A stretch of DNA of 64,000 nucleotides from Streptomyces changanensis (GTDB lineage: Bacteria; Actinomycetota; Actinomycetes; Streptomycetales; Streptomycetaceae). Numbering within the stretch: position 1 is the stretch's first letter; each line of letters opens with the position of its first letter. The DNA lies in assembly GCF_024600715.1 (NCBI RefSeq), contig NZ_CP102332.1:682001-746000 (forward strand), given 5' to 3'. Under the pieces are notes generated by a model that worked only from the letters and a program-made list of their open reading frames with translations, was not told the DNA's origin and ran no database searches. This document shows, one piece after another, positions 28,388-37,507 of the stretch. Made by a program: the position numbers and the translations under genes.

Positions 28388-28891
28388 ATGCCGGTCGACG
28401 AACTGGACACGCGGATCCTCCGGCTGCTGATCGAGCAGCCGCGCACCAGCGTGCGGGAGTACGCGCGGATCCTCGGCATCGCGCGCGGCACCCTGCAGGC
28501 CCGGCTCGACCGCCTGGAGCGGGAGGGCGTGATCACCGGCACGGGGCCCTTCCTCTCCCCCGCCGCGCTCGGCCACCCGGTGCTCGCCTTCGTCCACGTC
28601 GAGGTGACGCAGGGCCACCTGGAGGAGGTGGGCGACGCGCTCGCCGCCGTACCGGAGATCGTCGAGGCGTTCTCCATCACCGGCGGCGGGGACCTGCTGA
28701 CCCGAGTGGTGGCCCGGGACAACGGCCATCTGGAGGACGTCATCCAACGCCTGATCCAGCTGCCGGGCGTGGTGCGGACGCGGACCGAGGTGGCGCTGCG
28801 CGAACGCGTGCCGTTCCGGCTGCTGCCGCTGGTGGAGGCGGTGGGCCGGGCCTCCGATGCGACCCGCGCGGCGGGCGGGCGGGCCCGGTGA
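28388..28891 (+). CDS. Lrp/AsnC family transcriptional regulator
   Basis: 167-aa feast/famine regulator. The N-terminal winged helix (about 1-60) reads LDTRILRLLIEQPRTSVREYARILGIARGTLQARLDRLEREGVI; the C-terminal RAM domain that binds an amino acid includes GGGDLLTRVVARDNGHLEDVIQRLIQLPGVVRTRTEV. ATG 28388 follows GAGGAGGG. Its stop overlaps the HAD gene start (GTGA), so the two are cotranscribed. Effector unknown. Confidence 0.95.
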   Translation: MPVDELDTRILRLLIEQPRTSVREYARILGIARGTLQARLDRLEREGVITGTGPFLSPAALGHPVLAFVHVEVTQGHLEEVGDALAAVPEIVEAFSITGGGDLLTRVVARDNGHLEDVIQRLIQLPGVVRTRTEVALRERVPFRLLPLVEAVGRASDATRAAGGRAR

Positions 28892-29577
28892 CCGCCGTCC
28901 TCTTCGACCTCGACGGCACGCTCGTCGACAGCGAACCGAACTACTTCGAGGCCGGGCGCAGGACGCTGGCGCGGCACGGCGTGACGGACTTCGACTGGGA
29001 GCGCCACACGGACTTCATCGGCATCGGGACGCGCGAGACCCTGGCGGTGCTGCGGGCCCAGTACGCGATCGCCGCGCCGCTGGAAGAGCTCCTCGCCTCC
29101 AAGAACGGCCACTACCTGGACCTGGCGCGGGCGGGGACCCGGGCCTTCCCCGGCATGCGGCGGTTCGTGGAGCGGCTGCACGCCGAGGGGGTGCCGATGG
29201 CGGTCGCGTCCGGCTCCTCCCGGACGGCGATCGGCGCCGTGCTGGCCGGTACGGGCCTCGCCGGGTACTTCCCCGTGCTCGTCTCGGCCGAGGAGGTCCC
29301 GCGCGGCAAGCCTGAGCCCGACGTCTTCCTGGAGGCCGCCCGCCGACTGGGCGCCGACCCGGCCGACTGCGTCGTCGTGGAGGACGCCCCGCCGGGCGCG
29401 GCCGCCGCGCACGCCGCGGGCATGCGGTGCGTCGCCGTGCCGTACGTACCGGCGACGGCCGACGACCCGGCGTTCCTGCGGGCGGGCCTGCTCTTCCCCG
29501 CCGGCCAGGACGCCTTCGACCCGGCCGCGGCCTACGCCTACGTCACGGGGCGGGGGGACACCGGGTCGCCGGCGTGA
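28888..29577 (+). CDS. HAD-family phosphatase (beta-phosphoglucomutase-like)
   Basis: 229-aa HAD hydrolase, subfamily IA. Motif I is LFDLDGTLVDSEP at the N-terminus, motif II VASGSSRTAI, motif III lysine in GKPEPDVFLEAA, motif IV VVVEDAPPG. The helical cap fits a beta-phosphoglucomutase or sugar-phosphate phosphatase type. GTG 28888 overlaps the Lrp stop, so its expression is coupled to the regulator. Substrate unknown. Confidence 0.94.
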   Translation: MTAVLFDLDGTLVDSEPNYFEAGRRTLARHGVTDFDWERHTDFIGIGTRETLAVLRAQYAIAAPLEELLASKNGHYLDLARAGTRAFPGMRRFVERLHAEGVPMAVASGSSRTAIGAVLAGTGLAGYFPVLVSAEEVPRGKPEPDVFLEAARRLGADPADCVVVEDAPPGAAAAHAAGMRCVAVPYVPATADDPAFLRAGLLFPAGQDAFDPAAAYAYVTGRGDTGSPA

Positions 29578-30046
29578 CGCCGGGCCCGGCCCCGGCGTCG
29601 TTCCGCGCCGGAGGAAGGGACCCGTCCGGCGCGGCCGCCGGGTCAGCCGGGCCACCGCCGACGCGTAGGCGGTGCCGAAGACGGGCGAGACGAGGAACGC
29701 CAGGTGCTGCGAGAGGCCGTCAAGACCGGGTGGATCTGCCAGTGCGTCAGGTGGACGGCGAGGGAACTCCCCGGCCGGGAGGCCGGCCACCCGGTTGAGC
29801 CGGGGCCCGCTCGGCGGCGGTGGGGAAACCACACGAGATGCTCCCAGGGCCGGGACGCGCCCCACCAGGGGGCACCGACGTGGGCCGCGGGCAGGGGGTG
29901 AGGTCGATGGGCAGATCCGGACGACTCCCGCGTCCGGCGTGCCCACCCGACCCCTCCGGTGGAGAGGTCGCGGGCCGTGGTGGGGTCGGCCGTCCGCCGA
30001 GCCCGCCGCTCCGGCTCCGCACCGGAGCCGGAGCGGTGCCACGCCG
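29578..30046. other. 469-bp intergenic region, no supported gene
   Basis: Between the HAD gene and the convergent GH62 gene. Only a terminator at 30008-30034 is clear. Around 29640-29740 the - strand reads like the hydrophobic end of a degraded protein in one frame (AFLVSPVFGTAYASAVARL), but no start or full domain is present. Confidence 0.55.
30008..30034 (-). terminator. Terminator of the xylan operon
   Basis: Perfect 12-bp stem GCTCCGGCTCCG / CGGAGCCGGAGC with loop CAC, 13 bp beyond the stop of the last gene (GH62) of the - strand operon. Confidence 0.85.
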
Positions 30047-31519
30047 TCAGCGCTGCAGTGTCAGCAGACCCGGCCGGTAGGGCCACTGCCCGTAGTCGCC
30101 CCCGGAGTCGGGAGCGCGTCCCTGGTAGAGGAACCGCAGGTTGCAGGGATCGACCGTGAAGGTCTGGTCGGCGCCGGTGCGGATCAGCTCACCGTGGCTG
30201 ATGTCGTTGGTCCAGGTGGCGCCGCTGTTGGCCTTGCCGGCGAAGGGGTTGCTCTCGGTCGCGGCCTGGGGTGTCCAGGACCCGTTCAAACTGGTGGCCG
30301 TGAACGAGCGGAAGTACCGGCCCTGCGCACCGATCGCCTCGACGATCATGAGGTAGCGGTCCTGGCCCTGGAGCTTGTAGACCTGCGGGGCTTCGAAGAG
30401 GTTGTTCGTCGTGTCGCTCATGACCACCGTCGAGGTCGTGCCGAAACTGCCGGGGAAGTTCCCGATCGGCATGCTCGCCCGGTAGATCTTGCCGTTGTCG
30501 CCGGCGAAGAACAGGTACATGTTCGTGCCGTCACCGATGAGCGTCTGGTCGATCGGGCCCGTTCCCGAGTCGGCGATGGTTCCGGAGAAGAGCTCCTGCT
30601 CCGCCGACCAGCCGTTCGGGTTGGTGGGGTCGGTCGACGTCCGGTAGGAGAAGGCGGTCCTGCCCCACTGGTAGGCGAGCACCCATACGCTCTTCGGCGC
30701 GAAGTAGAACAGCGTGGGCGCGACGGCGGAACGCGACATCGTGTTCTGGCCGGCCGAGGCCATCTCCGACCAGTGGGTGAACGGGGTGAAGTTCATCGAG
30801 CCCCAGCCCGCTCCCGTTCCCGCGGCGCCGTGCGTCGTCGCGTAGACGAGGTGCTTGCCGTTGTACGGGGCGACGGTGAAGTCCTTGAGCGAGGCCCATC
30901 CCGCCTTGGGCTGCGCCAGCGCACCCGTCGAGGACCAGCGGTACGTCGAGGGAAGGGCACAGGCGCCGGGGGTGCCACCGGCGACCTTGACGAGCTGCCA
31001 CTGCTGGTTGGCGCCGCCCCAGTCGTCGTACTGGACGATGTTCGCCCCGTCGGCGGTGGAGGCGCCCTGTACTTCGAGGGCCTTGCCGCTGTGGCGGGCG
31101 ATGAGCCGCACGTGGCCGTCCGCGCTGTCGGCGAGCCGCCACTGCTGGTTGGTGCCGTTCAGGTCGGTCCACTGGACGACGGGGCCGCCGTTGGCGGTGG
31201 AGAGGTTGTGGACGTCCAGGACCTTGCCGGAGTGGCGGGACTTGACGCGGTGGTAGCCGTCGCCGGAGGGGACGAACTGCCACTGCTGCTGGTTCTGGTC
31301 GTTCCTGGTCCACTGGGTGATGCGGGCGCCGTCGCCGGTCGCCAGGTTGTGGACGTCCAGGGCCTTGCCGCTGTTGCGGTTGACCAGCACGTACCAGGCG
31401 TTGGTGTCGACGGTGGCCGCGGCGGCGGGCGGGGCACTGAGGAAAGTGGCCCCGAGCAGCAAGGACGACAGGACCGCGAGGACGAGACTCAGGACCAGGG
31501 GTGGGCGGCGAGATCTCAT
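30047..31519 (-). CDS. Secreted GH62 alpha-L-arabinofuranosidase with N-terminal CBM13
   Basis: 490-aa secreted enzyme that removes arabinofuranose side chains from arabinoxylan. Signal peptide (about 1-35), then a ricin-type CBM13 trefoil (about 36-180) with three QxW repeats (QQQWQF, NQQWRL, NQQWQL) and three SGKxL(D/E)V repeats, then the GH62 five-bladed propeller (about 188-490; [32 protein letters not shown], [29 protein letters not shown]). ATG 31519 shares a base with the cupin stop (TGATG). Last gene of the operon. The domain order matches known Streptomyces enzymes. Confidence 0.94.
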   Translation of the reverse strand: MRSRRPPLVLSLVLAVLSSLLLGATFLSAPPAAAATVDTNAWYVLVNRNSGKALDVHNLATGDGARITQWTRNDQNQQQWQFVPSGDGYHRVKSRHSGKVLDVHNLSTANGGPVVQWTDLNGTNQQWRLADSADGHVRLIARHSGKALEVQGASTADGANIVQYDDWGGANQQWQLVKVAGGTPGACALPSTYRWSSTGALAQPKAGWASLKDFTVAPYNGKHLVYATTHGAAGTGAGWGSMNFTPFTHWSEMASAGQNTMSRSAVAPTLFYFAPKSVWVLAYQWGRTAFSYRTSTDPTNPNGWSAEQELFSGTIADSGTGPIDQTLIGDGTNMYLFFAGDNGKIYRASMPIGNFPGSFGTTSTVVMSDTTNNLFEAPQVYKLQGQDRYLMIVEAIGAQGRYFRSFTATSLNGSWTPQAATESNPFAGKANSGATWTNDISHGELIRTGADQTFTVDPCNLRFLYQGRAPDSGGDYGQWPYRPGLLTLQR

Positions 31520-32268
31520 CAGGAGAGCTCCTTCGGGGCAGGGGGGTGAGGTGACTTCGACGAACCGCGCGGCAGCCGGGTCGGGAGGACGGGGACGGGG
31601 ACGGGATAGGGCCGGAGCAGGCCGCACATGCCGAAGAGCGGGTCCTCCGGGCGCTCCAGCCGCCGCACTTCGCCGTGATCGAGGTGGGAGAGGTCCGCGG
31701 CCTTCAGCGCTGCCAGTTGGCAGCCGGTCGCGAGGGTCGCCGCCAGCGGGCCGTCACGCCAGCGGATCCACCAGGCGTCCAGCAGCTCGCGCTTCAGGCG
31801 TTGGGCCGCGCTGTGGAACTCCCGCAGCCCGCCGTCGCGCAGGGCCAGGAAGCCTTCGAGTGCCAGGTCGCGGCGGCGGCGCGCCGCCGCGGCGTGGTCG
31901 CCGGTCAGGACGGCCGCCGCCTGGTAGGCGTCGGGATCGGCCAGCACGGGCGCGGGGAAGGTGAAGACGGCGTCGCCCGCCTCGGGGAGCCCGCTGTTCT
32001 GCATGAGCACCACGAGGCGCAGGCCGCCGGCGTTGACGAGACGGTGGATCGTTCCCGGGGTGAACCAGACGACGTCGCCCGGGCGCAGCGGCGTGTCGGA
32101 GAAGCCGGAGGTGGTGAGGGTCTGGACGCTGCCCTCGCCGCCGATGACGACGTACGCCTCGGAGCAGACGAGGTGCATGTGGGGGGTGCCGCCGCACAAC
32201 CCGTCGGCGGCCTCCCAGTCGTACACGGTCAATTCGGAGATCCCGACGCCGCCGGGGAGCGGGGTCAC
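31519..32268 (-). CDS. Cupin-domain protein of the xylan operon
   Basis: About 249 aa, no signal peptide. The first 110 residues form a cupin barrel with metal motif [20 protein letters not shown] (H-x-H-x4-E-x6-G) and the second motif [17 protein letters not shown]. The helical remainder is not recognised. GTG 32268 overlaps the previous stop (GTGA); GTG 32271 is equally possible. It could be a sugar isomerase, lyase or epimerase, or a sensor. Its position between DUF6807 and GH62 suggests handling of a side-chain or modified sugar. Confidence 0.82.
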   Translation of the reverse strand: MTPLPGGVGISELTVYDWEAADGLCGGTPHMHLVCSEAYVVIGGEGSVQTLTTSGFSDTPLRPGDVVWFTPGTIHRLVNAGGLRLVVLMQNSGLPEAGDAVFTFPAPVLADPDAYQAAAVLTGDHAAAARRRRDLALEGFLALRDGGLREFHSAAQRLKRELLDAWWIRWRDGPLAATLATGCQLAALKAADLSHLDHGEVRRLERPEDPLFGMCGLLRPYPVPVPVLPTRLPRGSSKSPHPPAPKELS

Positions 32269-33125
32269 CACGGTTGTTCCTCGACGTGGCGGGACAGGCG
32301 CTCGGGGGTCCACGCGCCGTCGGCCACGACGATCCGGTAGCGGCGCGACAGGGTGTCGCCCGGGGGCAGCGGCAGTTCCTCGTCGAACGCCAGGGACGGG
32401 TTGACGGCGGGGATGGGCTCACTGCGGACGAACCAGCGGCCGGGAGCGTCCGGATCGTCCAGGAACAGGAGCGTGGAGGCCCGGTCGACCTCGTCGTGCC
32501 TGCCGACGAAGGCCAGCCAGCCGCCCTTCGCTCCCATCGCGGGGCCGATCACCTCGCCGCCGGTGAAGTCGCGCGGGCCGCGCCAGAACAGGCCGGAGTA
32601 TCCCGCGAGCTCTCTGCCCTGTGTGCCCGGGCTGCCGAACATCAGCGTGACGTCGTGGACGTTGGTCAGCGCGGTGGTGACCTCCAGGGTCCAGGAGTCG
32701 GCCTCGACGTCGCATGCGGTCAGTGTGCGGCGCTCGTCGATCCAGTGCTCCCCCATCATGGTGTGCCAGGCCAGGTCCTCGGTGATCAGGGCGCGGCCGT
32801 GGTCCGTTTCGGCGGACAGGGCGAGGCTGCGCATCGTGCCGAGGTTCGGCAGGTCGACGTAACCCTTCCCGCGCAGGTAGGTGCCGCCGCCCCAGAAGTT
32901 CTGTCCTGACACCCATGACGCCGTGAACTGGACGCCCTTGTGCCAGCGGTGGTCGTGCGGCCGGTATCCGGTGACCACGTCGCCGGCGAGCGTGCGCACC
33001 GGATGCAGGTAGGGTTTCGGCGCCTCGAAGGGGTCCATGACCGGCCGGTGCACATAGCGGAAGAGGTCGACCCCGCGAGCCCGGACGGTCAGCGAGCCCT
33101 CGTTCTGGAGGAGTTCGAACGTCAT
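32265..33125 (-). CDS. DUF6807 / PmoA-like protein
   Basis: 286-aa protein of the 'PmoA family' (DUF6807), which is unrelated to methane monooxygenase subunits in function here. Typical blocks: YVHRPVMDPFEAPKPYLHPVRTLAGDVVTGYRPHDHRWHKGVQF, and the later GPRDFTGGEV. Members commonly sit beside Gfo/Idh oxidoreductases and carbohydrate enzymes, and their activity is not established. ATG 33125 overlaps the oxidoreductase stop (ATGA), and its own stop overlaps the cupin start, so it is tightly coupled to both. Confidence 0.85.
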   Translation of the reverse strand: MTFELLQNEGSLTVRARGVDLFRYVHRPVMDPFEAPKPYLHPVRTLAGDVVTGYRPHDHRWHKGVQFTASWVSGQNFWGGGTYLRGKGYVDLPNLGTMRSLALSAETDHGRALITEDLAWHTMMGEHWIDERRTLTACDVEADSWTLEVTTALTNVHDVTLMFGSPGTQGRELAGYSGLFWRGPRDFTGGEVIGPAMGAKGGWLAFVGRHDEVDRASTLLFLDDPDAPGRWFVRSEPIPAVNPSLAFDEELPLPPGDTLSRRYRIVVADGAWTPERLSRHVEEQPW

Positions 33126-34168
33126 CGGAACACCTCCGGGCGTCCCCCGTTGAGTGAGCCGTAGAACGGGTCGGCCGCGTCGATCTCTCCGCGCCGGACC
33201 GGCAGGCCGGTGATCGCGGCCTTGTACAGGGCGGTGACCAGTTCCATGGTGGGCCTGCCGAGATCGGGCCGGATCCCGGCCTCATAGCCGTCCAGGAAGT
33301 CCGCGAGCTGGGCGGTGTGCGAGCTGGGCAGGTCGTCCGGGGGTTCCCACGTCGCGCGGGGCGTCCTGGCGGTGAGCGTCCAGTCCGCGTTGGAGTAGCC
33401 GTACAGGTGTCGCAGTTCGACCGTGGCGTCGGCGAGGTCGAACCGCAGGTAGCTCTCCTCGCGTGGGGAGAGGACGCTGTTGACGACCGTCGCGATGGCT
33501 CCGTTCTCGAACCGGACCAGGGCCGCGGACACGTCCTCGGTCTGGACGTCGCGCTCCAGGCGGCCGGCCATCGCGCGTACCTCGGCCCATTCGCCGAGCA
33601 CGTCCAGCATCAGATCCATCTGGTGGATGCCGTGGCCCAGCGTCGGTCCCCCGCCCTCGCTCCGCCAGGTCCCGCGCCAGGGCACGTCGTAGTAGGCGTC
33701 GTCGCGGTACCACGCCGTGACGCACTGCGCGACCAGCGGACGGCCCAGGGTCCCGGCGGCGATCCGGTCGCGCAGGTGGCGGACCCCCGAGCCGTACCTG
33801 TGCTGGAACACCGCGCCCGCGAGGGCGGGCCCCTCGGCCGCGTGGATCCGGTCCAGCTCGGCCAGCGACAGCGCCACCGGCTTCTCGCACCACACCCACG
33901 CCCCCGCCTCCAGGCAGGCCACGGCCTGGTCGGCGTGCAGGTACGGAGGTGTGCACAGGTGCACGAGGTCCGGCCGCTGCTCACGGATCATCGTGTGCAG
34001 GTCGGTGTAGACGGCGGGGACGCCGTGTTCGGCCGCGAACGCCTCGGCGCGCGCGGCGTCCACGTCGACGGCTGCCACGATCACGGCCCGGTGCGCCTGC
34101 GCCCGGAGGGCGGGAGCATGGCAGATGCCCGCGATCCCGCCCGTTCCCACGATCGCCGTTCTGATCAT
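33122..34168 (-). CDS. Gfo/Idh/MocA family NAD(P)-dependent oxidoreductase
   Basis: 348-aa sugar-type dehydrogenase. The Rossmann motif is AIVGTGGIAGICHAPAL at the N-terminus; the lysine of the EKP motif (VWCEKPVALS) and the GGGPTLGHGIHQMDLML block (HxxD-like) are present. Family members oxidise or epimerise sugars and cyclitols. ATG 34168 overlaps the GH10 stop (ATGA). With DUF6807 and cupin it makes a three-gene intracellular module inside the xylan operon. Confidence 0.93.
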   Translation of the reverse strand: MIRTAIVGTGGIAGICHAPALRAQAHRAVIVAAVDVDAARAEAFAAEHGVPAVYTDLHTMIREQRPDLVHLCTPPYLHADQAVACLEAGAWVWCEKPVALSLAELDRIHAAEGPALAGAVFQHRYGSGVRHLRDRIAAGTLGRPLVAQCVTAWYRDDAYYDVPWRGTWRSEGGGPTLGHGIHQMDLMLDVLGEWAEVRAMAGRLERDVQTEDVSAALVRFENGAIATVVNSVLSPREESYLRFDLADATVELRHLYGYSNADWTLTARTPRATWEPPDDLPSSHTAQLADFLDGYEAGIRPDLGRPTMELVTALYKAAITGLPVRRGEIDAADPFYGSLNGGRPEVFR

Positions 34169-35205
34169 CCGCCCAGCACCTTCCTGATCGCGTGGTAGGC
34201 GGGCTTGGGCATCAGGTTCTCGTCGTAGGGCAGCGCGGCGCCCTCGCCGGGGAAGACGGAGGGGATCCACGAGTACCTGTCCGTGTAGTCCCAGATGGTG
34301 ACGCCGACGCATTTCCTGACCGCCAGGCATGCCTTGACGTAGTCGGCGTACCAGGTGGCCTGGGTGGCGAGCTTCTCCGGGGTCGCCGGGAGGTTCATCC
34401 GGATGTCGAGTTCGGTGACCGCGACCTCGACCCCGAGGTCGGCGAAGCGCTGCATGTTCTGCCGGACGTCGGCGGGGAAGCCGTACTGGAGCGCCAGATG
34501 GCCCTGGATGCCGAAGCCCTCCACCGGGACGCCGTCGGCCTTCAGCTGCTTGATCAGGGTGTGGTAGGCGTCGCTCTTGGGGCCGATTCCGTCGACGTTG
34601 TAGTCGTTGAGGTACAGCTTGGCGTGCCGGTCGGCCTCGTGGGCCCAGCGCAGGGCGTCGGCGATGTAGCCGGGGCCGAGCGTCTTGTAGAAGAGCGACT
34701 CGCGGTAGGTTCCGTCCTCGTTGAACGCCTCGTTGACGACGTCCCAGTGGATCACCTGGCCCTTGTAGTGCCGGACCACCGTCTGGATGTGGTTCTTGAG
34801 GACGGCGCGCAGCTCTTCGGCGGTCCAGCTGCGTTCGGTGAGCCAGGCGGGGAGCTGGCTGTGCCAGACGAGGGTGTGGCCGCGGACCTTCTGGTGGTGG
34901 GCCTTGGCGAAGGCCACGACCTCGTCGCCGGCGGTGAAGTCGAAGACGCCTGGCTCGGGTTCGGTGGCGTACCACTTCATGGCGTTGCCGGGGGTGGTCT
35001 GCCCGAACTCGCTGCCGAGGAGCCTCAGATAGGCGGCGTCGGTGAACTCGGGGTTGTCGGTGGCGGAGCCGAAGTACTTGTGGTGCTTCTTGGCCAGTTC
35101 GCCCAGTGTCCTCGGACGGGGCTCGGCGGTGGCGGGGGCGGCGGCGAGGCCGGCCGCGAGGCAGAGGGTGGTGGACAGGGCGATGAGGTGCCGGGACAGG
35201 GACAT
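34165..35205 (-). CDS. Secreted GH10 endo-beta-1,4-xylanase
   Basis: 346-aa secreted xylanase with a signal peptide (about 1-27) and a single GH10 catalytic barrel. Acid/base E159 lies in WDVVNEAF and nucleophile E265 in VTELDIR. GHTLVWHSQLPAWL is another GH10 hallmark. It has no carbohydrate-binding module, unlike the second GH10 at 45219. Starts 26 bp after the GH30 gene in the same operon. Confidence 0.96.
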   Translation of the reverse strand: MSLSRHLIALSTTLCLAAGLAAAPATAEPRPRTLGELAKKHHKYFGSATDNPEFTDAAYLRLLGSEFGQTTPGNAMKWYATEPEPGVFDFTAGDEVVAFAKAHHQKVRGHTLVWHSQLPAWLTERSWTAEELRAVLKNHIQTVVRHYKGQVIHWDVVNEAFNEDGTYRESLFYKTLGPGYIADALRWAHEADRHAKLYLNDYNVDGIGPKSDAYHTLIKQLKADGVPVEGFGIQGHLALQYGFPADVRQNMQRFADLGVEVAVTELDIRMNLPATPEKLATQATWYADYVKACLAVRKCVGVTIWDYTDRYSWIPSVFPGEGAALPYDENLMPKPAYHAIRKVLGG

Positions 35206-35231
35206 GGATGACTCCTCGGGTGCCGGGCGGT

Positions 35232-36638
35232 TCAGTCGAGGACGATCGTGGTCAGCGCGCGCGGGGCGAGCGTGGCCGTGAGGGTCGTACCGCGCGTGGA
35301 GACGACGGCGGCCGGGGTGATGGAGCGGGTCTCGTCGGTGACGTAGGCGTCCGGGTGCCGGTCGCGCCCACCGCGAAGGGTGAAGGCGGCGGAGGTCTCG
35401 GTGGTCGCGGTGTTGAGGATCTCGATGACGCGGCTGCCGTCGGTGTTGCGGAAGGCCGTGATCCGGAGTGCCGGGTCGGCGTTCGTGACCGGAACGCGGA
35501 CGGCACCGGGGCGGATGAAGCGGCTGAAGGCGGCCAGTGCCCAGTACCGCTTGGACACCCGGTAGTCGTCACCGGGGTCGGCGAGCCGGATCAGACCTCG
35601 GGTGGCGCCGAGGGACGCGCCGACCCAGTAGACGTAGGCGTTGGCGTTGCCGACGGTCAGGGTGTTGTGGATGTCGGCCGCGACGGTGAACCCGTCGTGG
35701 CCGCTGCCGTCGTCCCAGTTCTCGTTCCACGTGGCGCCGTCCGGCGACCACTCCGACATCCACACGCGCTTGTCGGTCGGCTGCGGGACGGAGGTGGGAC
35801 CGCTGTAGCGGTGGCCGGTGATGGTCCGCACGGCCCTGTCGGCCGCGGGGTCCGCCTCGATGGCCTCGGTGTACGCGACCTGGCGGTCCCAGCCCGCGGC
35901 GTCGCAGCAGACCAGCTCCGTCTTCAGTCCGGACGCGCGGACGGTCGGCCCGAGCACCTTGAGGAAGTCGACGGCCTGCCGCGGGGTGAAGCGCATCGAG
36001 GCGTACGTCGCCGTCCAGTCCGGTTCGTTGGTGAACCCCAGGTCGGTGATCCTGATGCCTTCCCGCTGATAGAACTTCGCGTACTGGACGAGGTAGTTCG
36101 CGTAGGCCTGACGCCACGCGGGCAGGAGCTCGCCGCCGTCGTTCTCGCTGCCGTTGGTCTTCATGAACGCCGGTGCGCTCCAGGCGTCGGCGAAGAACCG
36201 TTCGACGCCGTACGCCTTGGCCTCCTTGGCGAGCCAGACCTGGCCGGCGTCCCAGCCGTCCCAGACGTACGTCGGCGTGGCGTCCGGCCCGCCGGGATCG
36301 GTCGGCAGGATCGTCGGCATGTGGTCGTAGACCCGGTCGGTCGACGACCCGATGCCCAGGCGCAGGATCGACAGGCCGGCGCCCTTCTCCTTGCCGAGCA
36401 GCAGGTCGAGCACCTCGCGCCGCTTGGCAGGGCTGAGGCCGCGCGCGCCGTGCAGCAGGTCGGCCCGCTGGAAGGCCATGGAGAAGCCGAATCCGTCGAT
36501 GGGCTGGAGTTCGGCCCGGAAGTCGATGCCGGCGCGCGGACGGTCGGCCGGGGGTCGCGCGGGTTCGGGCGCGGCCTGTGGTGTGAGCGCCGACATCATG
36601 ACGGCGGTCAGCGCGGCCAGCGCGGTCAGGCGTTTCAC
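35232..36638 (-). CDS. Secreted GH30 glycoside hydrolase (xylanase type)
   Basis: 468-aa secreted GH30 enzyme with a signal peptide (about 1-22), a (beta/alpha)8 catalytic domain and a C-terminal beta-sandwich (about 370-468). Acid/base E205 is in GFTNEPDW and nucleophile E296 in WMSEWSPDG. GH30 xylanases act on glucuronoxylan or release xylobiose; the subfamily is not decided here. It starts 38 bp after the second permease gene, so is likely cotranscribed with the importer. Confidence 0.92.
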   Translation of the reverse strand: MKRLTALAALTAVMMSALTPQAAPEPARPPADRPRAGIDFRAELQPIDGFGFSMAFQRADLLHGARGLSPAKRREVLDLLLGKEKGAGLSILRLGIGSSTDRVYDHMPTILPTDPGGPDATPTYVWDGWDAGQVWLAKEAKAYGVERFFADAWSAPAFMKTNGSENDGGELLPAWRQAYANYLVQYAKFYQREGIRITDLGFTNEPDWTATYASMRFTPRQAVDFLKVLGPTVRASGLKTELVCCDAAGWDRQVAYTEAIEADPAADRAVRTITGHRYSGPTSVPQPTDKRVWMSEWSPDGATWNENWDDGSGHDGFTVAADIHNTLTVGNANAYVYWVGASLGATRGLIRLADPGDDYRVSKRYWALAAFSRFIRPGAVRVPVTNADPALRITAFRNTDGSRVIEILNTATTETSAAFTLRGGRDRHPDAYVTDETRSITPAAVVSTRGTTLTATLAPRALTTIVLD

Positions 36639-36676
36639 GGAATCTCCTCGGGGGTGGGGAGGTCACGCGGGTCGGG

Positions 36677-37507
36677 TCAGCCCTTGGTGGCGCCCGCGGT
36701 GAGGCCGCCGATCAGCTGGCGTTCGGCGACGGCGTAGAAGGCCAGGGCGGGGACCATGGCGAGCACGATGTAGGCGAGAACGAGCGCGTAGTCGGTCGAG
36801 TACTGGCCCTGGAACTGCTGGACGCCGACCGGGATCGTCTGCCATTTCGGGTCGTTGAACACCAGCAGCGGCAGGAAGAAGTTGTTCCAGCTCGCGACGA
36901 CCGACAGTACGGAGACCGTGCCGAGCGCCGGACGCGCCATCGGCAGCAGGATCTTCCAGAAGAAGCGGAACGTGCCGCAGCCGTCCATGGTGGCGGCCTC
37001 CTCGATCTCCGCCGGGACGGTCCGGAAGAAGCCGCGCAGAATGACGATCGTCATGGGGAGCCCGAAGGCCGCCTGCGGGAGGATCACCCCGAGCGGGTTG
37101 TCGAGCAGACCGAAGGTGCGCAGCATGAGGAAGAGCGGCAGGACGGCCACCGCGAACGGGAACATCAGCCCGATCGTGAACAGCGTGTAGAACAGCTCCC
37201 TGCCCCGGAAGGCGTAGCGGGCCAGCACGAACGCCGCCATCGCGGCGGCCGCCACCGTGCAGAACGTCGTCGCGATCGCGATGCCCGCACTGTTGGCCAT
37301 CTGCCGCCAGAACGTCACGTCGCCGAGAATTCCGGTGTAGTTGCCGGCCTTCCACTGCTCCGGCAGCCCGAACGGGTTCGTCGTGAGCTCGCCGGTGCTC
37401 TTGAACCCGGAGATCACCGCGTAGACCAGCGGTACGACGACGAACGCGGCGATCAGCCAGACCACGGCGTGCAGCGAAAGGCCGCGTGCCGTCCCGCGGG
37501 CGTTCAT
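36677..37507 (-). CDS. Xylo-oligosaccharide ABC importer permease (MalG type)
   Basis: 276-aa CUT1 permease with six membrane helices. The EAA loop reads EIEEAATMDGCGTFRFFWKILLPMARPALG. ATG 37507 overlaps the stop of the preceding permease gene (ATGA). The gene order binding protein-permease-permease followed by xylanases parallels Streptomyces bxlE-bxlF-bxlG xylobiose systems, so xylo-oligosaccharides are the likely cargo (inference). No ATPase gene in the window. Confidence 0.93.
   Translation of the reverse strand: MNARGTARGLSLHAVVWLIAAFVVVPLVYAVISGFKSTGELTTNPFGLPEQWKAGNYTGILGDVTFWRQMANSAGIAIATTFCTVAAAAMAAFVLARYAFRGRELFYTLFTIGLMFPFAVAVLPLFLMLRTFGLLDNPLGVILPQAAFGLPMTIVILRGFFRTVPAEIEEAATMDGCGTFRFFWKILLPMARPALGTVSVLSVVASWNNFFLPLLVFNDPKWQTIPVGVQQFQGQYSTDYALVLAYIVLAMVPALAFYAVAERQLIGGLTAGATKG

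Noticed and set aside
29640..29740. Possible degraded membrane-protein fragment on the - strand
   Set aside because: Only about 20 hydrophobic residues in one frame; no start, domain or second fragment to support a pseudogene call.
32265..33125. Particulate methane monooxygenase subunit suggested by the 'PmoA' family name
   Set aside because: No membrane helices or copper-site context; it is the DUF6807 family in a sugar operon.
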